Both the position numbers and the translations under genes were made by a program. 64,000 nt of DNA from Alentia gelatinosa (taxonomy: Eukaryota > Annelida > Polychaeta > Phyllodocida > Polynoidae). The stretch lies in assembly GCA_950022655.1 (NCBI GenBank), contig OX465587.1:34537716-34601715 (forward strand), written 5' to 3'. Shown one piece after another: positions 24,601 to 37,469 of the stretch (the first letter of the stretch is position 1; each line of letters starts with the position of its first letter). Below the pieces are notes generated by a model. It was not told where the DNA came from. It searched no databases and saw only the letters and a list, made by a program, of their open reading frames with translations.

Positions 24601-25639
24601 GTCTATGTATACCTGTGAAATCTTATTACCAGGTTTACAGTTGGGGTACGAAAAAAATTTGTTGAAGGCCAACAAAGTGGATGACCAGCGAAGTAGCGCA
24701 GCCTAGACTTTATGCTGGTTCTCTGGTCATTCACTAGTCTAAGGTAGGGTACCAGCCAACCTAGATTTTACCCCATTCTAGCCAATCATATGGCTGAAGA
24801 TATTCAGTGTGGAGTGTGAACTTGATGAGATGTGCACTAGTTTGGTAACCAACCCCTGTCTACGCTGAGCTACGATATAGGGGTTGGTTGGTTTAAATCA
24901 AATGAAATATTCATAGCTAACAAATTGATAAAGAAACCAAGATTTATGTTTATTATATTTTGAAAAAATACACAGGAAAAAAAAAAAAAAAATGGAAAAT
25001 TGTCCAAGCAGTACGAAAGATCTAGTAGGAGAGTAACAATCAGTTCCCGCTACTGGGTCAAAGTGGCCACAGATTTGGTTTATTTTACATCCAGTCAGCT
25101 TTGATTTCTTTTCTCAGACTTCACCATGCCTCCTGAGGAACTTTTCTAGTTTTCCCTTATCTTAGGTTGGTTTGACCTCGGGATTCTGTTATTTTCTGTA
25201 CGAATACATTGAATTCTCCTAAGGATACAAGAAGCTCTGACCTGTCAGTGCTGTAGAAGGCACTGCATAGTGAAGTTGTATTCCTTAAAAAAATGTTCCC
25301 TGTATTTTTTGTTACGTGCAATGGAACATCAACAGTTCAATGCTCAGACATTTGTTGCATCTCTTCACCCAGAAGTAGGTGTGTCAATCTGGTGTGACTA
25401 TATGCAAATAGGTCTGTTTCACCTGCTCCAATTTTTTTCAGGTTGTCTTTTCAGAAAATCTGGTTAATAGCCCTTGATTTATTATCACTGGCACCATTCC
25501 AGACACAGCCAACATTTTTGAGGTGCTCTTTATAGGATATCGTTGAATGACAAACTAAGTAGGCGCATCATATTGATTACTGAACTTTCAGCCAATAGGA
25601 GCGTATCTTAAAGGATGACACTTTTCAAGCTCATTGTTC
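24601..25639. other. Intron sequence with a dispersed repeat
   Basis: 24830-25085 shares pieces (CCAACCCCTGTCTACGCTGAG; ACTGGGTCAAAGTGG...) with 6940-7015 and with the window end at 63880-63960. No exon. Confidence 0.4.
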
Positions 25640-27900
25640 ATTCATGCAGCAGCTGCTCGAACCATAAAATGAACAAGGGGGTAGTGGAATTTATTTTTAC
25701 ATATAGGGAGTAGCTGGATGGAAATACAAGAGGTATATATAATAAATGGGAAGATATACAGTAAAATACTACTTTATTTATCATGATGCTCATATGTGGG
25801 CAGACTAAACAAACCTGATGTTGCTGTAAGTATAGATGAATCAAATATAATTTCATAATTATGAAACAGAGTCATCCATTACTCTGACAATGTATCACTT
25901 TATATCAGTTATCACATACTTCAGGATATACCTATACATGTCCATGTGTATGTTTATATAGAAGATCACAATCTTTCATAATTCAATCTATATATTGTGC
26001 AATATCCAAAATTGGTAATAATGAAGTCTGTGTGCATTATCAAGGAATAAAACTATCATTTTTGAATATCATAAAATCGTGGAATCATGTAGGACAAGGC
26101 AAGGGAGTTCTTTTTATGCAGCAGTGTTCTTTATGAAACAATGACTCAACATACTCATTGCTAAAGGGCATCATTCCATATCTTAAACGTCCTTGATATA
26201 GATAGATTCCGGCTGGCAATATACAGTGACAGTTCAAATAGAGAACTACTGACCTGCACACACTCATTGGTTCAAAGCCCCAAGCGATTTTTTTTCTAAC
26301 TAATATTATACTAGAAGGACTGAACGATAGGAAGATAGTTTTAGTTAGTTATTTAGATATGAGCAAAGCTTTTGATAGTGTCGACCATAAAATTTTAACT
26401 AGAAGATTTGAGGAAATAGGATTAACTGGGAATTTGTTTTATATTCTACAGGATTATTTAAAAGCTAGGAGGCATCAGACAAAATTAGAATGTAAACTAT
26501 CAGATAGTAGAGCAGTGACTACAGGGGTCCCACAAGGGTCTGTTCTTGGACCTCTGCTTTTTATATTGTTTATTAATAATATCACTAAAGTTTTACACTT
26601 CTCGAGAGTAATTTTATATGCTGATGACATAGTTGTTATACAAGAAGGTTTAAAACAAGAGGAGATTCGCCAAAAAATGGAACTAGATTTAGAAAATATA
26701 AATAAATGGACTAAGGAAAATTGCTTAGCTATAAACTATAAGAAGTCAAAAATAAGTTGGTTTACAAATAAAAGGAATGTTGTAACGAATCAAAAGGTTA
26801 AAATGGGAGAACACTACTTAGATGCTGTTAGCAAGTATAGATATTTAGGAGTTGTAATTGATACAAATATGCGGTTAGATGTACATTATACTAAAATAAC
26901 AAGTGATTACAATATGAAGTTATTTAAATTAAGAAAATTGAGTTACTTATTGGATTTTGACAGCAGGTTAAAAGTTTTTAAACAAATGCTGTTACCGATA
27001 CTAGAGTATGCGGACATGGTGTATTGTCTAATGTCAGAGGGGAATTTAAAGAAATTGCAGATCCTAATGAATAAAGGGCTCAGAACAGTAATCGGTAAAT
27101 ATAAAAGTAGAGAAATGAGTACATTCAGTATACATGAACGTTGTAGAGTGAGAGACCTAGTAACTAGACGGAGTAGTCATCTCTTAAATACTATCAAATG
27201 GTGGAGTAGCGATCCAAATAATGTCTTTGAACTAAATGATAAAAATTTGAGGAGCAATGAGAAGATAAAACTCAAGATAAAAAGACCGAATTTGGAAAAA
27301 TTCAGGAGGTCACCAATTTATGTGGGAAATATGTTGTGGGAACAACTAACTTGTGAAACTCAAAAATTGAATATGGGGACACCTTTCAAAAATAGGGTTA
27401 AAGATGAAATTCTAAGTATTTATTAGTGTAATTGAAAATAACTACCATGTAGTCTGTAAGTCAGCTGTATATATATGTTTGCTGTCTATGTGAACTGTCC
27501 ATTTGTATGATTGTTATGTTACATGTGGTTGTATATACGTGGACCCATGATATGGAAGATCGATGCAAGATGTATCGAATATCAGCTATGGTGTCAATAA
27601 ACATTTACCCAAAAAAACACCAAAAAAGAGTGTGATAATATAGAAGTATCACATTATGCTTGTAAGTATATAAATCAAATAGGATATAATCTATACAAAA
27701 TATCAATACAAGGGTTCACATGAATCTGGTCATCGTTTAGATATAATTCATAAAATATGATTGTATTATATATTGCAAGAAGCATAGGTATCAATAGATC
27801 AGTTCTGCATAAGATCATGGAGCCATAGATGCTGATCACTGGGGTGATATGGTTGAACCAGTGCTCGGAAATGCCATGGGGTTGGCTGTATCAAATAACC
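25640..27900. repeat. Second duplicated flank, copy 1
   Basis: 25640-26285 and 27630-27900 match 35490-35526, 36574-37000 and 37915-38300. Common stretch: TCACTTTATATCAGTTATCA. This copy has the LINE at 26286-27629; the other has the CACTG element and other inserts. Confidence 0.72.
26286..27629 (+). mobile_element. 5'-truncated LINE with an open reverse-transcriptase C-terminal part
   Basis: Begins inside a reverse transcriptase and stays open to the stop at 27424-27426. Motifs: YLDMSKAFDSVDHKIL (first catalytic Asp region), TTGVPQGSVLGPLLFIL and YADDIVVI (catalytic pair), followed by the thumb and the usual C-terminal zone. A 3' untranslated part with AATAAA near 27597 and an A-rich end at about 27605-27629 follows. 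The endonuclease and N-terminal part are missing. The duplicated flank near 37980-38050 lacks the element and marks the insertion edges. It is a different lineage from the LINE at 49.8 kb. Not functional alone. Confidence 0.88.
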
Positions 27901-29910
27901 TCCCTGCTATAAGAGGACAAAGCTCCTCCTAGGATTACAGGGGTCAAAGCCCTCCCCCCCCCCCCCCATGGAAACATGTGGATTTTATAGCTTATAGTTG
28001 TTCCTAGGATTTTCCTTAAAGGAGGGGGTTACACATCTTGGGATATCTGTGAATATTAGGAGGGGTCTAGCAGCAAAGTTCCTGCAGGGGGGTCCAGGTG
28101 GCAAAGCCCTGGGAAGATTTTGAATTATGTATGTTATACAGTCTGTGTCCAGGATTTGTTTAAGGGATGGGGGCTACACATCTTAGGCTACCTGGGAAAA
28201 TTGTTAGGGTTTTATCTGCGAAGCCCCTCCAGGGGGTCCACGGGGTGAAGCTCCTAGAAGAACTCATTATAATCATAAACATTATACAAGCTGTCCTCAG
28301 GATTTGGTTTCAGGGAGGGGGTTACATATCTTAAGCTATCGGGGAATATTGTAGTGGTTTAGCAGGAGAGCTCCTCCTGGGGTTCATGTGGCAAAGCTCC
28401 TGAAAACGTTTGGATTTTATAGATTACACAAGCTGTCCCCAAGTTCTTGTTTCTGGGATGGGGAGATACAAACCTGAGACTACCTGGGAAGATTGCCAGG
28501 GGTCTAGTTGTACAGCCCCTCCTGGGGGTCCAGGAGGGAAGCCCCTGACAGCACTTGGACCTTAAAGGTATTCATAATTGTATTTCCAGGAGTGGGGTTA
28601 CACCCCTTATGTTATCTGAGAATATTTAACAGGGGTCCAGCAGTAAAGTCCTCATGAAGGTCAAGCGGGCAAATCAACTGTGATCATGTCTTATATACTT
28701 CAAAGAGCTGTACCATGGATTATGTTTTGGAGAAGGGAATTATTGCCAGGGGTCCAGTAGCAAAGCCCCAGTTTTGTTCAGGAGGATTGCAAGAAGCCTA
28801 GGGGTAGAGTGCCTCCTTTGGTGTCCAGGGGCCAAAGCCCTGAAGTGCTTGGCTTTATAGATTTAATAGTATTTTTAGGTAACATAATTGACATAGGGGT
28901 CAAGTGACCAAACTTCTCTGTGGGGTCAAGGAGGTGAAGCCAGTGGAAGCATTTAGATTTTACCAATGATACAAACTGTTCCTAGGATATTTATACACCT
29001 GAGACAACTTGGGACTACATGTGGTGTTCTGGAAGCTAAGCTACTCCTTGGGGTCCAGGGGGCAAAGCCCATGGAATCATAAGAATTTCATAGATTGTAC
29101 AAGCTGTTCCAAGGATTTTGCTCCAGGTTGGGGTAGCTACACACTTGGCAGGGGTTCCAGCAACAAAGCTCCTCCTAGGAGTTCAGTAAGTATAGCCCCT
29201 GGAAGCAGTTGGATTTCTAGATTGCTAGGGGGGGGGGGGGTCTCACACCTGATGCTATCTGGGAAGATATCCAAGGGTCCTACAGCAAAGCTAATCCTGG
29301 GGGTCCAGTGGGCAAAGCCCCTGGAAGCAGTTTCATTTTACCAATTCTATTTGGGGAAGGGTCTTTACACACCTGGAACTACATGGGAAGATTGCCAGGG
29401 TCCAGTTGCAAAACTGATCTGGGAGGTCCAGGGGTCAGAACCCTGGCACCCCTGGGTGCACTTGTATGTTAAAAATTATAGTTCCAAGGAGGGGGGGTCA
29501 CACAACTGAGGCTATCTTGGCAGCATATCCCATCTTCAGGGTCCAGGGGGTGAAGCCCCTGGAAGCAATTGCACTTAGCTGTACCTAGGGTTTGTTTTCT
29601 GGAATTGGTTTTACACACCCTGACTACATGGGAAGATTGCTAGGGGTCTAGTGGCAGAATCCTTCTGGGGGTTCAGAGGGCCAAGCCTGCAGAAGCACTT
29701 GGCTTTTATACATTATAGATGATGTCTCTTGGATTTTGTTCAGGGATCAGAATGGTTTCTGATCTGAGGCTATTTGTAAAGATTAGATAGTAGAGATTTC
29801 CACAGAAAACCAATTTGTGAAGATTGCAAGGGGTCTAGGGAAACATTATGGCAGATTGCAAGGGCTCTAGGGAAAAAGTGCCTCTTTGGGAGTCCAGGGG
29901 GCCCTCTGAG
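27900..29910. repeat. Divergent 2-kb tandem array
   Basis: More than a dozen units of roughly 115-150 bases, each with a GGGGTCCAGGGGGCAAAGCC core, a TTTTATAGATTATACAAGCT stretch and a GGGGTTACACACCTGAG stretch. It sits between a shared T-family flank and the stub T6. A 166-codon frame at 29009-29509 is a by-product. Poly-C (27950) and poly-G (29227) tracts are included. Confidence 0.8.
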
Positions 29911-30436
29911 GAGCTCTGATCTTAATCACGCTCACACTATGATGTATTTGTATAATACTGAAAACTCACACTTGTAAATAAATCAAGTCAGATTTATACA
30001 ATAATAATAATACACAAAGTTCAACGTCAAAACCTGATTTAGTCATATAAGTCCTTCACATGTTCATAAAGATTGTTCTATCGCTCGTGCGATTACTGCT
30101 TCAAAGTTCTTGGTCTGTCCTCATTAATTGTCCAGATGTTTCCGGGTGATTCACAATAATTAGCTAACACATCCAATGATGTTAATTTCGTTCACATGTT
30201 CCGATAATATCAGTCGGGTTTATCCTCCCTGTGTTCTTACTCAGTGAGAGATCATTCCTCACAGAGCAGGAGAGTTCCAACCTATAAACCAATAGGCTAC
30301 TCCACTCCATGTAGAGTGAAACAAAATTCAAAAAAGCATATTTAGAGAATTTTCAGTCGGAAGAGGCCATTCTTGAAAAGATTTGGGGGGGGGGGGAGCA
30401 TGTGTCTCCTGTGCCGCCCCCCTGGGTATGCCCCTG

Positions 30437-30587
30437 TTGCGATAGCAAACTTCACATAACTGTCCCAAATTGTCCTTAGGTTCACAAATTCTTTGCTCAA
30501 GGTCAAACAACTGTATGTATTCCATTAGTCTGGATGGCAGACCTAAGTATTGGACTCTGTCAAAGGCATTCATCCCCAAAGCCTGTG
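30437..30587 (-). pseudogene. T6: SOCS-box stub of a terminal exon
   Basis: Only the last part of a terminal exon remains: the second half of the SOCS box (MNAFDRVQYLGLPSRLMEYI), the linker LEQRICEPKDNLGQLCEVCY and then non-homologous sequence. It closely matches T4 and T1. Homology stops abruptly near 30587, within the region coding for the SOCS box, where intact copies continue into RIAILQALG. There is no ankyrin part and no acceptor. It lies beside the 2-kb tandem array of 27.9-29.9 kb. Either a deletion or an incomplete duplication would explain it. It cannot encode a working SOCS box on its own because the BC-box is missing. Confidence 0.85.
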
Positions 30588-30699
30588 TCCAGCTCAGCTA
30601 AGCATGCTTCTTATATACACCTGCTTGACCTCACTGGGCATGTACAAAACCCTACTGGGTCCACACTGGTTTGTCTATGTGATTCTGATATTGCTGGGA

Positions 30700-31430
30700 C
30701 CTTTCTCAACATTTACATTATTACATTATTACACTTTGCCCATTTATACATATGTAAAGCCATCAAGTATTTCATACATTTTTCTAGAAGAAGTATATTA
30801 CATTGAGTGTGTACATCTGCAATGGAGACATCTCTGATTTTTCTCTCAGACAAATTCTAAGCCCTTAATTTTGTTATTTTTGCAGAGTCTAACTGACATC
30901 TTGGTGCACAAATGGCAAAATACCCACAGTAATCGAAGATGGATGCAATAGTTAGTGTGGAAAAATTATTTCCCTGGGCAAGAAGGGGTGTACTGGCATT
31001 TTTCTCATAAAAAGGAAATTTTGTTGTTGTAATACTAAAATATTTATCAATAAATGGCCTCATTTTAGTAATTATGAAAAGTTATTCACTTTCTTTAGAG
31101 TATCACTAATTGTTCTACCCCAGTTAAGGTTAGAATCAAGGTTAATCCCACAATTATTAAAGTTTTTACACCATGGCACCTCTTTGTTTATCTTCAGCCT
31201 GAGAAATTCAGGATTTTCTATAATCAAACACTGTACTCTTAGACATTGAAATACTTCAGAGGACAATATACAAGCATGCAATTTTGAACATTCAACTAAA
31301 GATCTCCCAATTTGCACCAAGCCATATTAAGGCTATCTTGCATACAAACAACTGCATCAGTAACACGCTTGCCTTGTGTCAATGTAACCAGACCATCTGC
31401 ATATATCAGATATGGAAATTTAAAACCAAT
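30700..31430 (-). mobile_element. LINE fragment: reverse transcriptase C-terminal part (copy near T5)
   Basis: Sister of the fragment at 43.8-44.73 kb, same orientation and same place relative to its terminal exon. YADGLVT near 31400 (catalytic Asp pair changed to Asp-Gly), GINLDSNLNWGRTISDTLKK near 31110. Interrupted by stops. Confidence 0.72.
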
Positions 31431-31499
31431 TTTCTAAATTTTTTTTCGATTTCCTAAATAGCTTTTTCACCAACCCTTCAAGTTTTCATTAATATTTAG

Positions 31500-31829
31500 C
31501 CCTTTAAGGAAGGGTGCCTATGGACAAGCTACTACCTGGAGGATGGGTGCTGGTGGCACTTTATACCACTAGGGGACTGGCACACAGTCATTAAAACTCA
31601 CATTTCAATTGTTTAATCTCGTGATATGATTTATGATCTTAAATATTTTATTTCCTTTGAATAGAAATAATAATAATGGTATTATACATACATTCTGTGA
31701 AAATAACATTAATGTTCCTCCATTATTTTTTGTTAAAAATTATTTTGTAGATTTTTGAGAAATGATGCCTCAAGGCATCATTCGCCCTGGGCTGGATGAT
31801 GCCTCAAAGCCATATTCGCCCTTAAAGGG
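31500..31829. mobile_element. piggyBac-like MITE inside one copy of the duplicated block
   Basis: 330 bases with inverted ends CCCTTTAAGG / CCTTAAAGGG, TTAA on the right and TTAG on the left. The sister block at about 44765 lacks it, so it inserted after the block was duplicated. Contains GATGCCTCAAGGCATCATTC, the family's internal motif. Confidence 0.65.
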
Positions 31830-32044
31830 TTAAAGAATAGCTATTTGTATAAATGCCCCATGATTAACACATGGGATAGGTTACATAGGTTGAGTTATGA
31901 ATTTACCAAGATAACAGTGTCATAGTTGACATTTGAGTATATTATATCACATTTCTTTCAAAAGGTTCCTTCTTTAATTGTAGAGTTCTTCAAAATGTCC
32001 ATGCATGGCCTCCCAATGCAATAACGATGGAACTTTACGGATAG

Positions 32045-33141
32045 TTAGGTGCATAAAAAGCATATCTGACATAATTTTATACATTTGGACCTTCTACAAA
32101 ATCTGTCTTCAAGGTCGCACAACCGTATGAATTGCAGAAGTCGGGGTGGCAGGACTAAATATTGGGCTCTGTCAAAGGCATTCATCCCCAAAGCCTGGAG
32201 AATAGCAATGCGACTCAAGTGTCTAAGAGATTTAGGATTGGTTGATCTTTCGAACAACAGCCTGTTAAAGTTCTGTACAGAAATGCTGCAATCATTATGG
32301 TCAACAATCATAGGTTCAGCCACTTGTTCAGTATCATCCATGTTGCTCTTGACCTTGGAGAGGTAGGCTCCTATTGAAGGGTCATTATGACTTGGTAAAA
32401 ACTCAACTACAAGGTAGGCACATCTCAGAAAACGTAAATATGTGGATGTAAAGTGTGGATGATTCCAAGCAGCAGACAGTGGTGATCTTCCATTTGATGG
32501 ATCACTGACATCACATCCTGCACGTAGCAGGAGCAGAACAATACAAAGCAAGCCTGACTTCACAGCCATATACATAGGCATCATTTTCCTCCCATATCCC
32601 AGAGTGTTGAGATCATATCCATGTTGGAGAAGTAACTGCAGCTTCTGTACTGTTTGACAGTGCCAATGGTTTAATGTTTCGTCCTGGCATGCTGCCACAC
32701 ATCTAAATCCTATATCCATGTCTCTGACTTGGCTGTCAGTGGTGAGAACATACTGCATCATGTCCACTGATGTACGATCAAGGATGCCAAAAACATTTGG
32801 GGATAATCCTACTCCTGACACAAACAACCTCATGCAATCATTGGCACGCTGGTGCACTGCTAGATGCTGTGTTTTTAGTTTGGTCTCATCCACTTCCGAA
32901 GGGTCCATGTGATTCAGGAGCAATGCTGCTATCTCAACAGAATCAAGGCGCACAGCCCTTCTTAGAAGTCCACATAGAAGTGAATGTTGGACAAAGGCAT
33001 TGAATCTTGCATCACTTAACAGAAGGTGAATGAGTTTGAAGGCAACTTCGCTTGGATGATCCAGTGCTGCAAACAGGATTGATTCAATGGCTTTTCCTGG
33101 AATTGTTTTCCTTGGTTTGGTTGATTTCAAGTCTGTTTTTC
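32045..33141 (-). CDS. Terminal exon T5: ankyrin repeats plus SOCS box
   Basis: Open from an acceptor (TTCACTTCCAG before 33141) to the stop, 364 codons, the longest of the T1-T6 family. The start is GKTDLKSTKPRKT as in T3. The main ankyrin repeat is intact (MYMAVKSGLLCIVLLLL, then RAGCDVSDPSNGRSPLSAA), followed by AYLVVEFLPSHNDPS and a SOCS box with SLRHLSRIAI (Ser instead of Cys) and LVLPPRLLQFIRL. The tail is LCQICFLCT, slightly longer than in its sisters. The 3' flank carries a LINE scrap that is also found beside T3, showing block duplication. Function by family: substrate-recognition end of a Cullin-RING ligase receptor. Coding status is well supported by the intact frame across about 1.1 kb and by the conserved paralogues. 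Confidence 0.84.
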
Positions 33142-34399
33142 CTGGAAGTGAAAATGAAGAATTTTTTTTTTCATATTACCTGTGTTGAATAGATATAGAT
33201 TTGGTCATTGCAGAAGCAGTTCTTTGTGAGATTCTATTAAAAGAGCTAAGGAAATGCAAGAGGTGTAAAATAGAGACTTAATACTATCCAGTTTAAGCCA
33301 TTCTATGTTCAGTTGTGGACCCACTACTATGATGCTGTCATAAATCCAGAATATAAAGGTATGACAGTATGTAAGTTATTAGCACCAGTATCATCAGGTT
33401 TATACTTTTCCACATCTTGATTGGCCTGACAAGTGAGCTTTGAATTGATGTTATTATTCTATAATGAATGTTGCAAGTCATTTTCAGAAAATTATATCTC
33501 AAGTGCAAAAGGGGATTGGACAGTGTGGGGACTGGTGGTCTCTCTACACCCGTTCCAGAGTAGGATGACTTACAGATTAAACCCAGCACATGGTTTTTTA
33601 CACATGAAAGGCTCTATATAAATATGTGAAAAAGGTGAGTTGTGATAGCTCCCTATTATCACTAACTTTTGAACCTTCAATTTTGGAAAACACCTACTTT
33701 TGACCCTTCAGCAGTGACAAAACCTGGTGGTGCCGAGGAACATCAACTGTCTGCTATATATATTGAGTATGAACATGGTTGAAATGACTAATGTCATACA
33801 ACAGGATTTAGATCTAGAGCGTAATGGTGCCGATTAGGAGCAAATACTCAAAACAACTAAAATCAAAACAGTGATATAGAAAAAAACTTTTATAGAGGTA
33901 TTGTTCTCTGAAATTTACTTAGTACTGGCGTACATAAAGTAGACAATTAGGGGGGTGGGGGTCAAACATTCTGGAAATTTTGCATATATGCTCCTTCCTT
34001 GTTCTATCGCGTACATGATTGGGAGGGGGAGTAGGGTCCAAAATTTCAGAAATCCTGCATACATAATTTATGGATGGCCCCAAAGCCTCCAAAAGAAAGC
34101 CTTTCATAAACACTTGGCTAACATTTTCTTGTGTGACATAAAAATAACTTATGACAGGATGATTTATAATATATGCACTTTGAATAATATTTTCATTCAT
34201 CACTCATCCCACCATGTATTAATTATCGAGTTAAAGAGTTATCAATCTGTGTACATGCAGTTTATGGCATTTGTTGGAATAAAGCATTATACATTTTTTT
34301 TAACAAAACTTGAAAAATAATCATCCAGTAGAACTTAAACTAGATGGTTACTATCTTGAAACAAATCAATATCGGTTCACCAGAGGTTATTGCCTCTGG

Positions 34400-34620
34400 T
34401 GGGTTAGTGACTGTTTTTGTTTGTTTTGTTTAACATGTTTTATTGGACTTACTTTGGGTTTGACGGAATCTATGAAAATCTATTTAGGTAGAAATATCAC
34501 CTCTACACATTTACCAAGGTGAGAGTTCTTTTACTTCCCATACCACATAGACATGATATGAGAAAGTTTGGCCTTTGATATAGGAGTAAATCTACCACTG
34601 CTGTGGGTAGGGTAGGTCAA
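34400..34620 (-). repeat. SINE body fragment
   Basis: Shares the body (TTTGGGTTTGACGGAATCTA to ACCACTGCTG) with the full SINEs but lacks the tRNA-like head. A duplicate lies at 47085-47425 in the sister block. Confidence 0.6.
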
Positions 34621-35051
34621 TGAGCTCTGCAGTGTCACCCCACACACACTGCACCTCTCAACACCCCCTTCTCCATACACTGCCCACTCACTTCACCTCA
34701 CACATTCACCATACTAACACCATCAAATCCATTTTCACAACTTTCCCATCGCACCCATATCTTCATATCAATCACCTCATTTCAACAAGTCTCATTTGAT
34801 AGGGTCTTATATCATCATTATCTATTTATATTTTACACAGACATTGAAAGTGTATCGAATAATCTGTTTTAACAAGAGCTAAGTGTGCATTTTAAAATAA
34901 AAATATTGGCCTTTAAAGGTCAAATTAGCAGGTGAACGCATTTAGAACTCAATACAAGGTTTGCCAATGATTAATTACTATGATAACAAGGAAGCCCCCA
35001 GAGAGTTGTAAGGAATTGAAGGTAAAGGGGAGGGGAACAGGGAGGTGTCAG

Positions 35052-35482
35052 GTTTGTTTGTTTGTTTGTTTGTTTGTTTGAGTAGTTTAACTCCCAATTT
35101 GTTCAATTAAACTTACTTTGGATTTAACCAAATATATGAGATTAATGTACATAGAAATCCCACCCCTACACATTTACCAAGGTGAAAGTTCTTTTACTTC
35201 ACACACCACATAGACATGATATGAGTAGGATTGGCCTTTGATATAGCAGTAAATCTACCATTGCTGGGGGTGATGGAGAAAAGTGGCTGCAGTAGGACTC
35301 CAATCGACAGAGTCTGACAACCTTGGGTTTACAGGTCCATTGCTCTTTACGACTGAGCTAACTCCCCACAATGGTCGCTTTTGTTATGCTTGTATGCAAG
35401 CATATCCGGTTTGCACCACGAGAAGGCAAGGAAACCAAGAGAGTGAACAGATTGGTAATTGCTGTCCACCCCAGTAGACCTA
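35052..35482 (-). repeat. tRNA-derived SINE (copy 2)
   Basis: Same family as 20288-20675; head at 35290-35375, (TTTG)n tract at 35056-35080. Also carries the outer CTGTCCACCCCAG edge. Confidence 0.7.
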
Positions 35483-35526
35483 AAAGCAGTGGAATTTATC
35501 TTTTACATATAGGGAGCAGCAAAATG

Positions 35527-36573
35527 CACTGCACGAAAACCACTATTTTACACATATATATACGCCATCGCGATAACGCACGTATCGGCTGTATCGTGGC
35601 TTGTTTATACTTGTATACACCTCTTATACGCGTCTACGTTTCGGGCATCTACGAGACAGTTTCCATATGTAGATGCGCGCCACTTGGCTGTCTTTCCCGC
35701 CTGGCGTATTTAAGATAAAACATACTCTGCGCAATATATATATACGCCAGGCGTATATATGATACCAAAATTTTAAAAATTGCGACCCGCGGCCCGCCCC
35801 GTCCTGTGGGTGTCGGTAGAGGTTGCACCAACACTGACCCGCCACCCGCGACCTCCCAACCCCACCCCCTACCGCCCCCCCCCCCCCAGACACCCCACCA
35901 CCCCACCACCCTATACTCACTCTACCCACAGTGCAGTGTGTGTAGACGGATTAGCGGCCGCTTGGCTGCCGCTTCAAAGCGGCATCGGCAGCTCGGCGGT
36001 GTGGGGGGTGAAGCCCTAGTCGCCCTCGGCCTTGTGATACATGCAGGGGGGGGCGGCGGGGGGCAGCGGGGGGGGGGGAGGGGTTGTGAGGCTGAGGTAA
36101 GATGACTTGAAGTAGGACAGGGCTCTTATATAGTGGTCTGGACTCAACATACCTAGAAATGGTGTTTTAAGGTCAAATCTATAAAAAAAAACGGTAAAAA
36201 AGACAACATAATGCGGCGTTTATTATGTGTAAATAATCAATTTATACTCAATCAGGTTTTATAAAGGTTTTATAAAATAAATTAGTAATATAAGATTATA
36301 TTTTTTATATAATGCAGACTTGGATGGTTAATGGCAAATGAAATATGCTACCACTGATGTCCCCAAGTGGCAGAGGTCGGAATTATTGGATAGTGGCGTA
36401 AATAAATAGAATCAGGCGAATATATGACATATATAAGATGGCACCATGGACACGTATATACGCCACTAGATAAGGCGTCTACGAGACGTCTAATAGGTCG
36501 AACTTCTAGACGCAAAATCCTACTGTTAAACGCGTTTCGGATACATATGTAAAGCGGTAAGTTTCGTGCAGTG
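35527..36573. mobile_element. Longer relative of the CACTG-ended MITE, GC-rich core
   Basis: 1047 bases with the same inverted ends (CACTGCACGAAAACCAC / GTTTCGTGCAGTG) and the same internal 'tatatacgcc' motif. Flanked by ATG at 35524-35526 and 36574-36576. The duplicated flank at 25.7 kb has a single ATG at 25718-25720 and no element, which confirms the 3-base duplication. The middle (35790-36100) is GC-rich with poly-C and poly-G runs; no transposase frame. Confidence 0.82.
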
Positions 36574-37469
36574 ATGGAAATACAAGAGGCATGTTTAATG
36601 AATCAGGAGATTTTCAGTAAAATATTACTTTATTTATCTAAATGCACATATGTGGGCAGACTTAACAAACTTGATGTTGCTGTATGTATGGATGAATCAA
36701 ATATAATTTCATAATTATAAAACAGAACCATCCATTACTCTGACAATGTATCACTTTATATCAGTTATCACATACTTGAGGTTATACATGTATACATATG
36801 TTTATACAAAAAATCACAATCTAGCAATAACTAATCTAAATATTGTGCAATATCCAAATATGTAATATGGAAGTCAGTGGGCATTATTAAGGAAAAAAAC
36901 ATTCATTATTGAATATTATAATATTGTGGAATTGCATAGGATAAGGCAAGGGTGCGGTCTCTTCATGCAGAATTGTCCTTTATAAAACTGACTCAACATA
37001 CCCACAGGCAAAGGGCATTGTCCTTAACCCAATCCTTACAAACATTTTTTGTGTACTGCATTGTCTAGGCAGCTATACCAGCTCACATGAATGGTCAGTA
37101 AGGGTGAGCACCAAACTTCAAAAATGGTGTCAAGCGACATGATTTGTGTCACTATGGCAACAATTTCATATTTTTTCAATAATTGTATTGGTTATATCTA
37201 AATACTTATTTTGTGTAAAACTGGTGTTATAGTATTGAGTATTTCAAGAATTATTAGCGTAATTTGTAAAACAGGGATGCAAGTCGGGACTAAGGAAAAA
37301 GTCGGAAATTTAATAAACAAGCATTTAAGACGTATTTTTGGAGCAGAATAGCTATGAATTGATATACATTCTAATATCTCTTGGTTAACTTGTAACCTCT
37401 GCATGCCTGTGCCTCCAAATTAACGAAAATCACTAAAAAAAATACAATTAACACTAAAGGACTTAAACA

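Larger units (their letters stand above)
30700..35040. repeat. Duplicated block, copy 1 (contains T5)
   Basis: Co-linear with about 43970-47880: LINE fragment, T5/T3, upstream intron with TTCTATGTTCAGTTGTGG, a GGGGGTGGGGGTCAAACA stretch, a SINE body fragment and an ACACACACTGCACCTCTCAA stretch. Copy 1 has an extra MITE at 31500-31829. Confidence 0.8.

Noticed and set aside
29009..29509. 166-codon plus-strand frame
   Set aside because: Lies wholly in the divergent tandem array; residue pattern follows the repeat unit.
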